Of a stretch of DNA of 64,000 bases, positions 8,731 to 18,158 are shown one piece after another. The stretch spans positions 80,001-144,000 of the forward strand of contig SVDN01000005.1 of the NCBI GenBank assembly GCA_015057825.1. The letters run 5' to 3'. The number at the start of each line of letters is the position of its first letter. Position 1 is the first letter of the stretch. The DNA comes from Lachnospiraceae bacterium. Its GTDB lineage: Bacteria; Bacillota; Clostridia; Lachnospirales; Lachnospiraceae. Made by a program: the position numbers and the translations under genes. Under the pieces are notes generated by a model. It made no database searches. It saw only the letters and a program-made list of their open reading frames with translations, and was not told the DNA's origin.

Positions 8731-9654
8731 ATGGAATTTTCTTTAACATCGGTAACATTACAACAAATCAATATTTTTATAAATGTTGTGGAGACCGGCG
8801 GTTTTGCTAAGGCAAGCGCTGCGCTTTTGATGACCCAATCGGCCGTAAGCAAAAGCATAGCAAAGCTTGAACAGTCTCTGGGCATAACTCTGTTCCACAG
8901 AAGCACAAGGGAAGTCAACCTAACGGAAGCCGGCACTCTTTTATATAACGAATGGAAGCCCATTTTGCAATCAATCAATAACGGATACATTAAAGCCCGT
9001 GCAATACAAAACGAAAGCACTCAGGTATTGAATATCGGCATAATGAATACCGCTCGTCCCGACAAATATCTTAAAAACTTTTCAGAGACATTCAACATCA
9101 AATATCCGGATATTTCCGTTATATTTGACAGTCAATATTTATCCGAGCTGGAACTGGGACTTGGTAACGAAAAATACGATGCAATTATGCTGCCTGATTT
9201 TGAACGATTCAGTGTTGATGACATCGGCTTTAAATGGAAATGGGTTGCATGTTCCACAGCCTATGTAATCGTCCCGAAGGATCATCATCTTTCTTCAAAA
9301 AAGGCTCTCAAAACCAAGGATATTTTAAACGAAAAACTATCCGAATTGGAAGAACATCAATTAGGCTCCAGTTTCAGACGGGATATTAAGGAACGTTTCA
9401 AACCTTACGGCGTAACGCCTAATTTTGCCTACAAGTATAAAAACGCTTTTAATGTTATGTTCAATTTAAACACCAACAATTCTCTTTCCATAGTGGATAA
9501 GTTTTTTGATTATCCCGAAAACGATCATTCCGTTCTTATTCCTTTAACGGACCAGACAAACGGAATCATATGCGCGTGGAATCCCAAAAGAGAAACCCTA
9601 CCTTTAAAGAAGTTTCTTTCTTCATTTAACGTTTCTCCTGCAAGCAACAAATAA
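8731..9654 (+). CDS. LysR-family transcriptional regulator
   Basis: 307 residues from ATG 8731 (AGAGGTGAT just upstream). The N-terminal winged helix-turn-helix is typical: LQQINIFINVVETGGFAKAS..., MTQSAVSKSIAKLEQSLGITLF, RSTREVNLTEAG. The rest is a periplasmic-binding-protein-like effector domain (about 90-300). The ligand is not evident. It is convergent with the OFA-type MFS transporter and shares its terminator, so it is not divergent from an obvious target, unlike many LysR genes; the short upstream region holds the candidate small RNA and hup. Regulation of the neighbouring transporter is possible but unsupported. Confidence 0.9.
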   Translation: MEFSLTSVTLQQINIFINVVETGGFAKASAALLMTQSAVSKSIAKLEQSLGITLFHRSTREVNLTEAGTLLYNEWKPILQSINNGYIKARAIQNESTQVLNIGIMNTARPDKYLKNFSETFNIKYPDISVIFDSQYLSELELGLGNEKYDAIMLPDFERFSVDDIGFKWKWVACSTAYVIVPKDHHLSSKKALKTKDILNEKLSELEEHQLGSSFRRDIKERFKPYGVTPNFAYKYKNAFNVMFNLNTNNSLSIVDKFFDYPENDHSVLIPLTDQTNGIICAWNPKRETLPLKKFLSSFNVSPASNK

Positions 9655-9666
9655 TCAGCAATATAA

Positions 9667-9712
9667 AAACGTCCGGAGGCGAGCTTAAAGCTACAACTCC
9701 GAACGTTTATTT
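9667..9712. terminator. Bidirectional terminator between lysR-type gene and MFS gene
   Basis: Twelve-base arms 9667-9678 and 9697-9708 pair with one mismatch; A-rich left and T-rich right flanks allow termination in both directions. Confidence 0.8.
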
Positions 9713-9725
9713 TTTATAGAATTAT

Positions 9726-10967
9726 TTATTTTGCTTTTTTAGCCATTGCCTTAAAGAGAAGTGAAAGTACGAAACCAACAGCCGCAACGATAATGGCGAT
9801 TAAGAATGCCATAAGGTATGTTCCGGTTGATCCGTATACACTCTTAACAATCATAGGTGCAATAAGACCTGCAAGGGAGAAACCGATAAACATGATACCG
9901 TAGTTTACACCCTGATTCTTCGCTCCGAACATTTCCATTGTGAAGCCCGGGTAAATACCCATAAAGCAACCAAAGCAAATACCTGTAAGGATAATACCTA
10001 TAATAAAGAGCGGTACTGACATGTTCTGTCCGCCGAAGAAGAGGCAAACCAAAGCTACTATCGAAATAATAAATACGATTAAGAGAGTATTTATTCTACC
10101 AAGCTTATCAGATACAAATCCACCACCGATTCTTGCAAGAGCATTGAAAAGTGCAATGATAGATACAAGTAAAGCAGCAAATGCAGGTTCAAATCCCATC
10201 ATGTTCATACCGATTGGTTTTGCTGATGAAATCATCATCATACCCGATAAAGCACCTGCAAATAACATTGCCATCATTATATAGAAGAATTTTGATGTAA
10301 TCATCTGTTTCCAGTTTTTGTTTTCTGTTGCGGAAACAGTAGTTGCCGCAGCCTTAGGTGTCCATCCCTTTGGTGCATATCCGTCAGGACATTTTGTAAT
10401 AAGGAATGACATAACCACGATTACAACAATTGTCATAACACCAACAATCTTGAATGTTGATGTGACACCGCTTCCTTCAATCATAGACTGGATAATCGGT
10501 GGCCATACAATCGAGCTTACGCCGTATGCTGCAGTAGCAACGCCGCCCGCAAATCCCTTTTTATCAGGGAAGAATTTAACTGTATTGTTAATGGTAACAC
10601 CGTAAACAAGACCCATTGCAAGACCTGTAAAGAGGCCGTAACCAACGATAAGTCCGCCAACGCCCGATGCAAAACCGCAGATTACAAAACCAAGTCCGAA
10701 TAAAATACCGCCTACCAAAACAACAATTTTTGAGCCAAGTTTTGCGGTAATGAATCCGCCGGCTATCATTGTAATAAATCCTACACTGTTACCGATTGAG
10801 AACACGATTCCGAGATCTTCCGCAATAAGTTCAACACCGTTCTTTGCGGAAAGGTATTCTGCCATAGGACCGCTAAAAACGCTCCATACATAAAGTGTTC
10901 CGATAAAGAAGTTGATAACACAGCTTGCGATAAGTACAAGCCATCTTCTCTTGTCATACTTTTCCAT
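9726..10967 (-). CDS. OFA-family major facilitator (oxalate/formate antiporter-like)
   Basis: 413-residue inner-membrane transporter with about 12 hydrophobic helices. The start KYDKRRWLVLIASCVINFFIGTLYVWSVF and the GLGxGxxYG...FPDKKGFAGG region are characteristic of the OFA (oxalate:formate antiporter) branch of the MFS; substrates of the clostridial members are mostly small carboxylates but unknown here. ATG 10967 is preferred, with AGGTG six bases upstream, over a GTG three codons earlier. Its leader contains a 9-base inverted repeat directly after a good promoter, hinting at control. Convergent with the LysR gene. Confidence 0.85.
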   Translation of the reverse strand: MEKYDKRRWLVLIASCVINFFIGTLYVWSVFSGPMAEYLSAKNGVELIAEDLGIVFSIGNSVGFITMIAGGFITAKLGSKIVVLVGGILFGLGFVICGFASGVGGLIVGYGLFTGLAMGLVYGVTINNTVKFFPDKKGFAGGVATAAYGVSSIVWPPIIQSMIEGSGVTSTFKIVGVMTIVVIVVMSFLITKCPDGYAPKGWTPKAAATTVSATENKNWKQMITSKFFYIMMAMLFAGALSGMMMISSAKPIGMNMMGFEPAFAALLVSIIALFNALARIGGGFVSDKLGRINTLLIVFIISIVALVCLFFGGQNMSVPLFIIGIILTGICFGCFMGIYPGFTMEMFGAKNQGVNYGIMFIGFSLAGLIAPMIVKSVYGSTGTYLMAFLIAIIVAAVGFVLSLLFKAMAKKAK

Positions 10968-11025
10968 GCTTTTCACCTATTTCCTTTTAATTGATATAAC
11001 CCTGAAAATCACGAAATTTTCCCTT

Positions 11026-11115
11026 ACTTTGTCTGAAGAGTCCCCTTCATTCCCGCTTAGACAAAGTCCCCTTTTACACTTTTTTCATTATAAGTAGTTA
11101 TTTTTTAATTTGCAA
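11026..11115 (-). promoter_or_regulatory. Promoter and inverted repeat controlling the MFS gene
   Basis: Minus strand TTGCAA (11110-11115), 17 bases, TATAAT (11087-11092). From about 13 bases past the likely start, nine-base arms ACTTTGTCT (11026-11034) and AGACAAAGT (11059-11067) form an inverted repeat spaced by 24 bases; GGGGACT is also directly repeated. This could be an operator for a dimeric repressor or an RNA hairpin. Residues 11116-11163 show nothing else. Confidence 0.5.
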
Positions 11116-11163
11116 CTCTTTTTTTGTTGACCATTTATAACTATATCTTATCATAGTTATTAG

Positions 11164-11952
11164 CTAGATTCTTTTTATGAACTTTTCTCTTGTCTGTTCT
11201 CCTTTAAGCCTTGCTTCATCTCTTGCATCAACCTGCATTCTTTCGGTCATTCCTCTTCTGTCATATACCGTGGAAAGAGATGTCGAATGAGCACTCTTTT
11301 TTCTGCCGTTGGCCGTAACAACACGAGTAATGGCATCAAAATCTCCTTCTTTTAAATATCTTGCAATATCTTCTTCCGTGTATCCGGGATCGTAATCTTC
11401 ATCATCATCGTCCAATGTATTTACATATCCCAAATCTTCCACACCTTCATTTTCCAATTCAAGGTCGCTTTTTTCATAAAGAATGTTATTGATTTCCTCA
11501 ACCGCTTCTTGTAAATCCTCTTCTTTCAATTCGCTGTTTTCTTCCTTTTGCTCGGGCTTAGTTTGCGTATCCTGCGCAGGAATAAAAGCCGTAATTATTC
11601 CCGTAAAAAATCCTATGACTGCATTTACGAACTTTTCAAGACCCTTCGCAAACTTATCAAAAACATCCGAGGTTGCATCGATAACGCTTTCATTCTTTGT
11701 TTGTGATTGTTTTGTCGTGCTTGTGGCACGATTTACCTGAAAGTCGCTTGTGGTTCTTTTTGTTTGTCCCACAGGCTCTTTTTTTACAATCTCTTTTTTC
11801 TTTTCGGAACTGCGCTCAAAAACAACGCCCTTCTCTCCAAGATCTTTTAAAAAAGTCTGATTAAAGCTTTTGTCTCCGGATCTTGAGCCGGACAGGTTAT
11901 TAACATTTTGATATTTTTCAATATTTGAGTTATTAACCCTATTTGTTTGCAT
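11164..11952 (-). CDS. Hypothetical charged protein with one hydrophobic segment
   Basis: I do not recognise a family. 262 residues: an N-terminal Asn/Ser/Lys-rich, likely disordered part (1-95), a single hydrophobic stretch (about 107-125, FVNAVIGFFTGIITAFI), an acidic Glu/Asp-rich region (130-190, including DDDDEDYDPG), and a well-ordered looking basic C-terminus with AHSTSLSTVYDRRGMTERM and a terminal Lys/Arg-rich helix. There is no signal peptide. It begins 14 bases inside the end of the CLC gene and is the last gene of that operon, so translation is probably coupled; the nearest ribosome-binding site (AGGGG) is rather far (13 bases). A peripheral membrane or scaffold role is conceivable but unproven. 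Confidence 0.65.
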   Translation of the reverse strand: MQTNRVNNSNIEKYQNVNNLSGSRSGDKSFNQTFLKDLGEKGVVFERSSEKKKEIVKKEPVGQTKRTTSDFQVNRATSTTKQSQTKNESVIDATSDVFDKFAKGLEKFVNAVIGFFTGIITAFIPAQDTQTKPEQKEENSELKEEDLQEAVEEINNILYEKSDLELENEGVEDLGYVNTLDDDDEDYDPGYTEEDIARYLKEGDFDAITRVVTANGRKKSAHSTSLSTVYDRRGMTERMQVDARDEARLKGEQTREKFIKRI

Positions 11953-13201
11953 TTCTGTTTATAAATTCCCCTTTTATCTTTGAATACATAATCTTTTGTG
12001 AAGAATACAAGCTGTAATATCCCGAAAGCATGTAACTTATGGCACAAGCTATGCAAAAATAAACTATTCCGCTTGCTCCGAACAGCTCCACACTTAAAAT
12101 AGTGGATGCCAACGGACAGTTGGTAACGCCGCAAAACAGTGCAACAAGCCCAAGTGCCGCAGCAAAGCCGGGATCTACACCAAGAAGCATTCCCATCAAG
12201 CAGCCGAAAGTCGCTCCCACAAAGAAGGACGGGACGATTTCTCCGCCTTTAAAGCCGGCACCTATTGTAATAGCCGTAAATAGCATCTTAAGAAGAAAGG
12301 CCTCCCAATTGACTTCTCCTCCGATTGCTCTTTCTATAACTTCCAAGCCCGCGCCGTTGTAATCGTTTGTTCCCACAAGCATTGTAAGCAGAACGATTAC
12401 TCCGCCGAAAACCGCGATTCTTATATAATCATTTCTGATTATCCAGCCAAGTATTTTGCCTGTCTTTTGAAGCAGTACGCAAAAAAGCATACTGAGCAGA
12501 GCGCACAAAATGCCTATTACGGCAACTTTTAAAAGAATGCTTATGCTTATGTCCGGAAAAGCCACTTTTCCGAAGTTTTCCGCCGGCAGCTTAAATGCAA
12601 GGCTTACAAGGAATGATACTATTGCCGAAACAACACATGGGAATAGGGCGGAATAATACATTATACCTACGCTTATAACTTCCAAAGCAAAAAATGCAGC
12701 TGTCATGGGTGTTCCGAAAAGTGCTGCAAACAATCCGCTCATTCCGCACATTACCAAATAGTGTTTATCTTTTTCATCCAGTCTGAAAAAGCGTCCCACC
12801 ATACTGCCAAGGCTGCCTCCAAGTTGCAATGCAGCCCCTTCTCTACCGATTGAGCCGCCGAAAAGATGTGTAATAAGCGTGCCCGCAATAATCAACACCG
12901 ACATATTAGCCGGCACTTCTCCATCCGTTCTTACCGTATCTATTACAAGATTTGTTCCCAAATCTTTTTCGACTCTGAAAAGTTTATATAATGCAGGAAT
13001 GGCAAGACCCGCAAGAGGCAGAAAATATATAAGGAAAGAATGCCCCTGCCTTATGCTTGTTACCGCATCGATTCCCATTCTGAAAAGCGAGCCCACAAGT
13101 CCGCAAAACAGACCTACCAAAATAGCAATTAGCAGCCACTTGATAAAAGCTTTCGCATACTCACTTATTGTAAGTAATCTCTCTATATCTCTCGATCTCA
13201 T
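11939..13201 (-). CDS. CLC-family anion channel/antiporter
   Basis: 420-residue polytopic membrane protein (about 10-12 helices) of the CLC family. The filter motif GGSIGREGAALQ (116-126) carries the gating Glu (E121); the later GFKGGEIVPSFF replaces the usual GxFxP loop, and the helix-D position reads TDGEVP where GSGIP is expected. The THLFGGSxGREG form is, from memory, found in the CLC branch that includes fluoride exporters, but no fluoride riboswitch is visible upstream, so the ion is uncertain. Its ATG overlaps the P-type ATPase stop as ATGA, and it overlaps the next gene by 14 bases: a tightly coupled three-gene operon. Confidence 0.85.
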   Translation of the reverse strand: MRSRDIERLLTISEYAKAFIKWLLIAILVGLFCGLVGSLFRMGIDAVTSIRQGHSFLIYFLPLAGLAIPALYKLFRVEKDLGTNLVIDTVRTDGEVPANMSVLIIAGTLITHLFGGSIGREGAALQLGGSLGSMVGRFFRLDEKDKHYLVMCGMSGLFAALFGTPMTAAFFALEVISVGIMYYSALFPCVVSAIVSFLVSLAFKLPAENFGKVAFPDISISILLKVAVIGILCALLSMLFCVLLQKTGKILGWIIRNDYIRIAVFGGVIVLLTMLVGTNDYNGAGLEVIERAIGGEVNWEAFLLKMLFTAITIGAGFKGGEIVPSFFVGATFGCLMGMLLGVDPGFAAALGLVALFCGVTNCPLASTILSVELFGASGIVYFCIACAISYMLSGYYSLYSSQKIMYSKIKGEFINRNANK

Positions 13202-15618
13202 TTTTTACGAGCCACCTTACTTTTTATCCAGCCGCACAAATACGCCACCTTATCGAATATCGTTGTAAGAGCGACATAAAGGGTTGGTATTGTAAATAAA
13301 AATACCGTAAATACAAGGCCCGATTTAAGTGTAAGGCCCGTAAGTGAAAACATTTGCGGCAGTACCGTCAAAATAATTATAAGCAATCCGAAAAGAACCG
13401 CAAACAATCCCGCATGGAGCCAGGTAAAAGGCTTTCCTCCCACGGTCCAAACCATGAAAAATCCCACTGCCGTTATAAGAAGTGCCGTCATGGTTGATAT
13501 TTCCGTTTCGCCAAAATCAAACAATGCCTGAAATACTATAATTCCCACTACGATAATAAGGTCGGTAAGTGCCGCAGGCAATGCTTTATAAATTACATTA
13601 AATAAAAATCTTCCCTTAACTCTGTTTGTATTCGGTTCAAGGGCATATACAAACGAAGGAATACCTATTGTAAGATAAGTCATAAGCATAAGTTGTGACG
13701 GAGTAAGAGGATAAGCAAACACCGCCGTAATGGATATAATCGCAAGAATAAGAGAAAAAATATTCTTTACAAGATAAAGGGACGCCGCTCTTTCTATATT
13801 GTTAATAACTCTGCGCCCTTCCGCAACAACATCCGGCATATTTGCAAAGTCGGAGTTCATAAGAACAATATCCGAAACCTTTCCCGCAACTTCGCTTCCG
13901 GATGCCATGGCAACGGAACAATCCGCCTCTTTTAATGCAAGTACGTCATTTACACCATCACCTGTCATGGCAACCGTATGGCCCTGTTTTTGAAGGGCTT
14001 TGACGATTACTCTTTTCTGTTTTGGCTTAACACGGCCAAAAACCGTATATCTCGAAACCGCTTTAAATATTTTTGCATCCGTATCAAGCGTGGTTGCATC
14101 AATATAAGCATCGGCGTTTGAAATTCCCGCCTGCTTTGCTGCTGCGCACACGGTCATCGGATTATCTCCGGAAATAACCTTTATTTCAACATCGTTTTCG
14201 CTGAAATACTTAAATGTTGAACGAGCATTTTCTCTTACAGGGTTTGTAAAAAGCACAAGTGCAATGGGTTCAACGCCTCTTATATCGTTACCCAAGGCAT
14301 CGTTGCATTTTGCATAAACAAGTACACGATTGCCTTCCTGCATATATTTTTCAACAATCGGAGCATAAGATCTGTAACCGTTTCTTATAACAAAATCCGG
14401 AGCCCCGAAAACATAACTGTCGTTTTCCCCAAAACTTAAGGCGCTGAATTTGGTTTCCGATGAAAAGCCCTGAATTCGTACCGCTTTTTTGGATTTTCTG
14501 ACATTTACATAATAACCCTGAAGCGCCTCCATTGTCTGATTATCGTTTGACATATTAAGAGCGAAATCAGCAATCTGAAGGTTTATTTCATCCACTCCCT
14601 CGGGAGTGATTGCAAGATCCACGGAAGGTTTTCCGTTTTCATCTTTTGTAAGAGGAATAACTCCCGCAACTTTCATTGTATTTTCGGTTATCGTTCCCGT
14701 TTTATCAACGCAAAGCACATCAACTCTCGCAAGAGTCTCGGTACATTTCAAATCCTGAACAAGGGTTTTTTTCATCGCAAGACGACCGACACTGACTGCC
14801 AAAGCTATACTTGTAAGCAAATATAAGCCTTCCGGAATCATGCCGATAATGGCCGCCGTTGTGTTTTCAACGCCTTCTTTAACGGAAAGACCAAGGATTT
14901 CGGTCTGTCTGTAAAAAAGCATAATTCCGATAGGAATAACAGCAATACCTATGATATAAAGAAGTCTCGTAAGAGACTGCATCATCTTAGGTTGGTCTTT
15001 TTTCTTTGTCTTTTTTGCTTCTATTGTAAGTTTTGAAACATAGCTGTCCTCACCAACGTGTGTGAGCATGGCCCTGCATTCGCCGGAAATTATAAAGCTT
15101 CCCGAAAGAAGCTGGTCGTTTGGACCTTTTGTGATTTCATCGGATTCTCCCGTTATCAAAGATTCGTTAACCTGAACCTCTCCGCGAAGAATAACCGCAT
15201 CGGCATAAATCTGGTTGCCGCTTTTAAATACAACAACATCATCCTTAACCACATCATTTGTGGGAATAATATATCCTTTACCATCCCTAATTACCGCTGC
15301 CTTGGACTGGGCCATAATAGCAAGGCTGTCCAATTTCTTCTTGGAAATAAGCTCTTGCACGATACCGATTATGGTATTAAAGAAAATTACAAGCAAAAAT
15401 ACGAGTTCATCAAATGAACCCACCAAAATAAGAAGCACCGCAAGTGCTATAAAAAGCATATTAAAAAAAGTAAAAATATTTTCTAAAACAATCTGTTTAA
15501 CCGTCTTTGTAGGCGCCTCAACCGGATTATTTACAAGGCCTCTTCTGTACCTTTCTCTAACCTGACCTTCAGACAAGCCCGTAGACGCAATATCGAAAGA
15601 TGCGTCAGCTGTTTGCAT
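13198..15618 (-). CDS. P-type cation-transporting ATPase, CtpE-like
   Basis: 806-residue P-type ATPase. Seen in order: actuator-domain LITGESDE (about 154-161), the M4 motif IPEGL (261-265), phosphorylation site DKTGT (Asp about 305), hinge TGDGVNDVLALKEAD, and a C-terminal membrane block of about six helices. No N-terminal metal-binding domain and no CPC, so it is not a heavy-metal pump. IPEGLxLLTS resembles mycobacterial CtpE, a calcium-linked P2-like group; calcium or manganese is an inference. ATG 15618 has AAGGTGG eight bases upstream and is preferred to GTG 15630. First gene of the operon with the CLC protein, which suggests charge-balanced ion movement. Confidence 0.9.
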   Translation of the reverse strand: MQTADASFDIASTGLSEGQVRERYRRGLVNNPVEAPTKTVKQIVLENIFTFFNMLFIALAVLLILVGSFDELVFLLVIFFNTIIGIVQELISKKKLDSLAIMAQSKAAVIRDGKGYIIPTNDVVKDDVVVFKSGNQIYADAVILRGEVQVNESLITGESDEITKGPNDQLLSGSFIISGECRAMLTHVGEDSYVSKLTIEAKKTKKKDQPKMMQSLTRLLYIIGIAVIPIGIMLFYRQTEILGLSVKEGVENTTAAIIGMIPEGLYLLTSIALAVSVGRLAMKKTLVQDLKCTETLARVDVLCVDKTGTITENTMKVAGVIPLTKDENGKPSVDLAITPEGVDEINLQIADFALNMSNDNQTMEALQGYYVNVRKSKKAVRIQGFSSETKFSALSFGENDSYVFGAPDFVIRNGYRSYAPIVEKYMQEGNRVLVYAKCNDALGNDIRGVEPIALVLFTNPVRENARSTFKYFSENDVEIKVISGDNPMTVCAAAKQAGISNADAYIDATTLDTDAKIFKAVSRYTVFGRVKPKQKRVIVKALQKQGHTVAMTGDGVNDVLALKEADCSVAMASGSEVAGKVSDIVLMNSDFANMPDVVAEGRRVINNIERAASLYLVKNIFSLILAIISITAVFAYPLTPSQLMLMTYLTIGIPSFVYALEPNTNRVKGRFLFNVIYKALPAALTDLIIVVGIIVFQALFDFGETEISTMTALLITAVGFFMVWTVGGKPFTWLHAGLFAVLFGLLIIILTVLPQMFSLTGLTLKSGLVFTVFLFTIPTLYVALTTIFDKVAYLCGWIKSKVARKK

Positions 15619-15747
15619 ACAATAAACCACCTTTTATCAAATTTAACGTTTATTATACATCATATAATAACTTTTTTCCACAAGCCCTTTATTTTTTCTA
15701 CCCATTTTAAAAGCTATATGCTATACTGTTAGATAGATTGGTAATCG

Positions 15748-15799
15748 GCTTTAATATGGCTGGCAACGGTGGTTGGCAGCCAAACTTTTGTTTAAAGCC
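15748..15799 (+). promoter_or_regulatory. Nested two-stem leader RNA of the DUF1846 gene
   Basis: An outer eight-base helix (GGCTTTAA 15748-15755 with TTAAAGCC 15792-15799) encloses an inner ten-base helix with one G-G mismatch (15758-15767 with 15772-15781, loop GGTG). It ends seven bases before the GGAGG of the gene. A -10 like TATACT (15722-15727) suggests a start near 15734, making the leader about 80 nt. No known riboswitch class is recognised. Confidence 0.45.
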
Positions 15800-15814
15800 T
15801 TCATGGAGGAATAT

Positions 15815-17299
15815 ATGAATAAAATTGGTTTTGATAATGACAAATACCTTAAAATGCAGTCAGAACACATTAAAGAAAGAATCGGTCAGTTCGGAGGAAA
15901 ACTCTATTTGGAATTCGGCGGAAAACTTTTTGATGATTTTCACGCTTCAAGAGTTCTTCCGGGCTTTAAACCCGACAGTAAAATAAATATGCTGGTTCAA
16001 TTAAAGGACGAAGCGGAAATCGTTATCGTTATTAATTCCGGCGATATAGAAAAAAACAAGGTCAGAGGCGATTTGGGAATCACATATGATACCGACGTGC
16101 TCAGACTTATCGATGCTTTCAGAGAATACGGTCTTTTTGTGGGCAGCGTTGTTATAACAAGATATACCGATGCGCCTCGTATCGAAGCCTACAAGAAAAA
16201 ACTCGAATCTTTGGGGCTCAAAGTATATCGCCACTATCCTATAGCGGGATACCCTTCAAATATTCCTTATATTATAAGTGATGAAGGTTTCGGCAAAAAC
16301 GAATACGTGGAAACATCAAGAAAGCTTGTTGTTATAACCGCCCCGGGTCCGGGCAGCGGCAAAATGGCCACATGCCTTTCTCAGGTTTATCATGACAATA
16401 AACGCGGAATAAAGTCGGGATATGCCAAATTCGAAACATTCCCTATTTGGAATATTCCTCTTAAGCACCCGGTTAATCTTGCATACGAAGCTGCAACGGC
16501 AGACTTAAACGATGTCAACATGATTGATCCTTTCCATTTGGAAGCATACGGAAAAATGGCCGTTAACTACAATCGTGACGTCGAAGTATTCCCGGTTTTG
16601 AATGCAATGTTTGAACAGCTCCTGGGCAGTTCACCATACAAATCTCCAACAGATATGGGTGTTAATATGGCCGGCAATTGCATTATTGATGATGATGCTG
16701 TTTCAAATGCGTCAAAACAAGAGATAATCAGAAGATACTACGCCATTATGTGTCAAAGCCGCCAAGGTGATGCCGATAACGAGCAAATAGCCAAACTGGA
16801 AATCCTCATGCAGCAGGCAGGCATTTCCATTTCAGATCGTCCGGTTATTGCGGCAGCCAATACAAAAGCCGAACTTACGGGCGACCCTGCGGTGGCAATC
16901 GAGCTTCCGTCGGGCCAAATCGTTACGGGAAAAACAAGTTCCCTCCTTGGCGCAAGTTCCGCTATGCTTTTGAATGCACTTAAAGTACTTGCGGGAATCG
17001 ATGATTCCGTTGAGCTTATTTCACCTAAAATTATCGAGCCTATACAAGATTTAAAGGTTAATCATCTCGGTAATCACAATCCGAGACTTCATACAGACGA
17101 GCTTTTGATTGCTCTTTCGATTTGTGCTGCAACAGATCCAAATGCAGAGCTTGCTATGCAACAAATCGAAAAATTGGAAGGTTGCGAAGTTCACTCAAGC
17201 GTTATTCTTTCACAGGTTGATTCAAATGTGTTCAGAAAGCTTGGTGTTAATTTGACATGCGAACCTGTATATCAAACAAAGAAACTTTATCACAGATAA
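15815..17299 (+). CDS. DUF1846 family protein
   Basis: 494 residues matching the DUF1846 family of Clostridia and other Firmicutes (start [18 protein letters not shown], then [42 protein letters not shown]). Biochemical role is not established. The GPGSGK segment near residue 190 looks like a nucleotide-binding loop. ATG 15815 follows GGAGG closely; codons open further upstream lie in the folded leader and are not coding. It is transcribed alone and ends in a strong terminator, divergent from the P-type ATPase operon. Soluble, with no signal peptide or membrane helix. Confidence 0.88.
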   Translation: MNKIGFDNDKYLKMQSEHIKERIGQFGGKLYLEFGGKLFDDFHASRVLPGFKPDSKINMLVQLKDEAEIVIVINSGDIEKNKVRGDLGITYDTDVLRLIDAFREYGLFVGSVVITRYTDAPRIEAYKKKLESLGLKVYRHYPIAGYPSNIPYIISDEGFGKNEYVETSRKLVVITAPGPGSGKMATCLSQVYHDNKRGIKSGYAKFETFPIWNIPLKHPVNLAYEAATADLNDVNMIDPFHLEAYGKMAVNYNRDVEVFPVLNAMFEQLLGSSPYKSPTDMGVNMAGNCIIDDDAVSNASKQEIIRRYYAIMCQSRQGDADNEQIAKLEILMQQAGISISDRPVIAAANTKAELTGDPAVAIELPSGQIVTGKTSSLLGASSAMLLNALKVLAGIDDSVELISPKIIEPIQDLKVNHLGNHNPRLHTDELLIALSICAATDPNAELAMQQIEKLEGCEVHSSVILSQVDSNVFRKLGVNLTCEPVYQTKKLYHR

Positions 17300-17302
17300 T
17301 TT

Positions 17303-17329
17303 AAACAGCCACATTTTGTGGCTGTTTTT
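17303..17329 (+). terminator. Terminator of the DUF1846 gene
   Basis: Eleven-base perfect stem AAACAGCCACA (17303-17313) with TGTGGCTGTTT (17317-17327) and a T run. Confidence 0.92.
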
Positions 17330-17367
17330 GTTATAAAACATGTATATTATTATAATCGGAGGTTAAA

Positions 17368-18126
17368 ATGGCAAATTACAAGGATTTACCTATTGTAACA
17401 ATCTTGGACAGTTGCGAGCTTTGCGCAAAAGGCTGCGACGGTTTTGTTTCAAAGTCCGAGAGTGGTATGGAAACATACAAATCCGTTGGCTTTTGGTACA
17501 ACAGATATTATTTTCACGACACTTGCGAAGAAGAGTTTTTAAAATCTTTGGATGAAATCAAGTCAAAAGTTAAGGATGGCTATCCATTCCTTCTTTGCTA
17601 TGAAAGAAACGATGAAAATGCCTTTTTTGACAAGCTTTTGGTTAAAAACGGTTTTATGCTCTTGTTTACTCAAAGCGGAATGAATATCAAGTTAGAGGAT
17701 TTTAACGCAAATTATGACAGCTCCTCTATCAAATTAATCGCAAAAGATGAGCTTAAAAGCTGGTCGGAGGTTGTGGCAAAGGCTTTTGACAAACCATATG
17801 AAGACGAATGTTTCTTTGCCATGATGAATGCAAATGACGATAATGCCAAATTTTATGCCTATTATGAGGACGGCAAATTGGTGGGAACTACTCTTACTTA
17901 TCTTAAAGACGGTGTTTTGGGAATACACGAAGTATCCGTTCTTCCCGAATATCAAAGAAAAGGCATAGCAAGAAATCTTATCTCAAAGGCACTTATGGAT
18001 GCAAAAGCTTCAGGCGCAAAATACGCAAGCCTTCAAGCTTCTCCTACGGGAAAACTCTTATACGAAAGCATGGGATTTGAGTTGATTAACGAAATCCAAA
18101 ATGTGGTATTAAGACCGAAAGAATAA
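17368..18126 (+). CDS. GNAT-family N-acetyltransferase with an N-terminal extension
   Basis: 252 residues. The C-terminal half is a GNAT domain: the acetyl-CoA pyrophosphate loop VLPEYQRKGIARNLI (about 192-206) and the AKYASLQASPTGKLLYESMGFELI segment that ends the fold. The first 120 residues are unusual, with CELCAKGCD and several further Cys and a HDTCEEEF motif; this may be a second, degenerate GNAT half or a metal site. Substrate unknown. ATG 17368 follows GGAGG by five bases. It lies between two strong terminators, so it is monocistronic; no clear promoter was found in the 38-base gap. Confidence 0.8.
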   Translation: MANYKDLPIVTILDSCELCAKGCDGFVSKSESGMETYKSVGFWYNRYYFHDTCEEEFLKSLDEIKSKVKDGYPFLLCYERNDENAFFDKLLVKNGFMLLFTQSGMNIKLEDFNANYDSSSIKLIAKDELKSWSEVVAKAFDKPYEDECFFAMMNANDDNAKFYAYYEDGKLVGTTLTYLKDGVLGIHEVSVLPEYQRKGIARNLISKALMDAKASGAKYASLQASPTGKLLYESMGFELINEIQNVVLRPKE

Positions 18127-18158
18127 TGAAAAAGCAGGTTAAAACCTGCTTTTTCATT
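18125..18158. terminator. Bidirectional terminator between GNAT gene and class II aldolase gene
   Basis: Sixteen-base perfect stem (18125-18140 with 18143-18158) with A5/T5 inside the arms; it overlaps the stop codons of the two convergent genes. Confidence 0.9.

Noticed and set aside
15619..15814. Fluoride riboswitch upstream of the P-type ATPase/CLC operon
   Set aside because: I looked because the CLC resembles the fluoride-exporter branch, but the conserved pseudoknot segments are absent on either strand.
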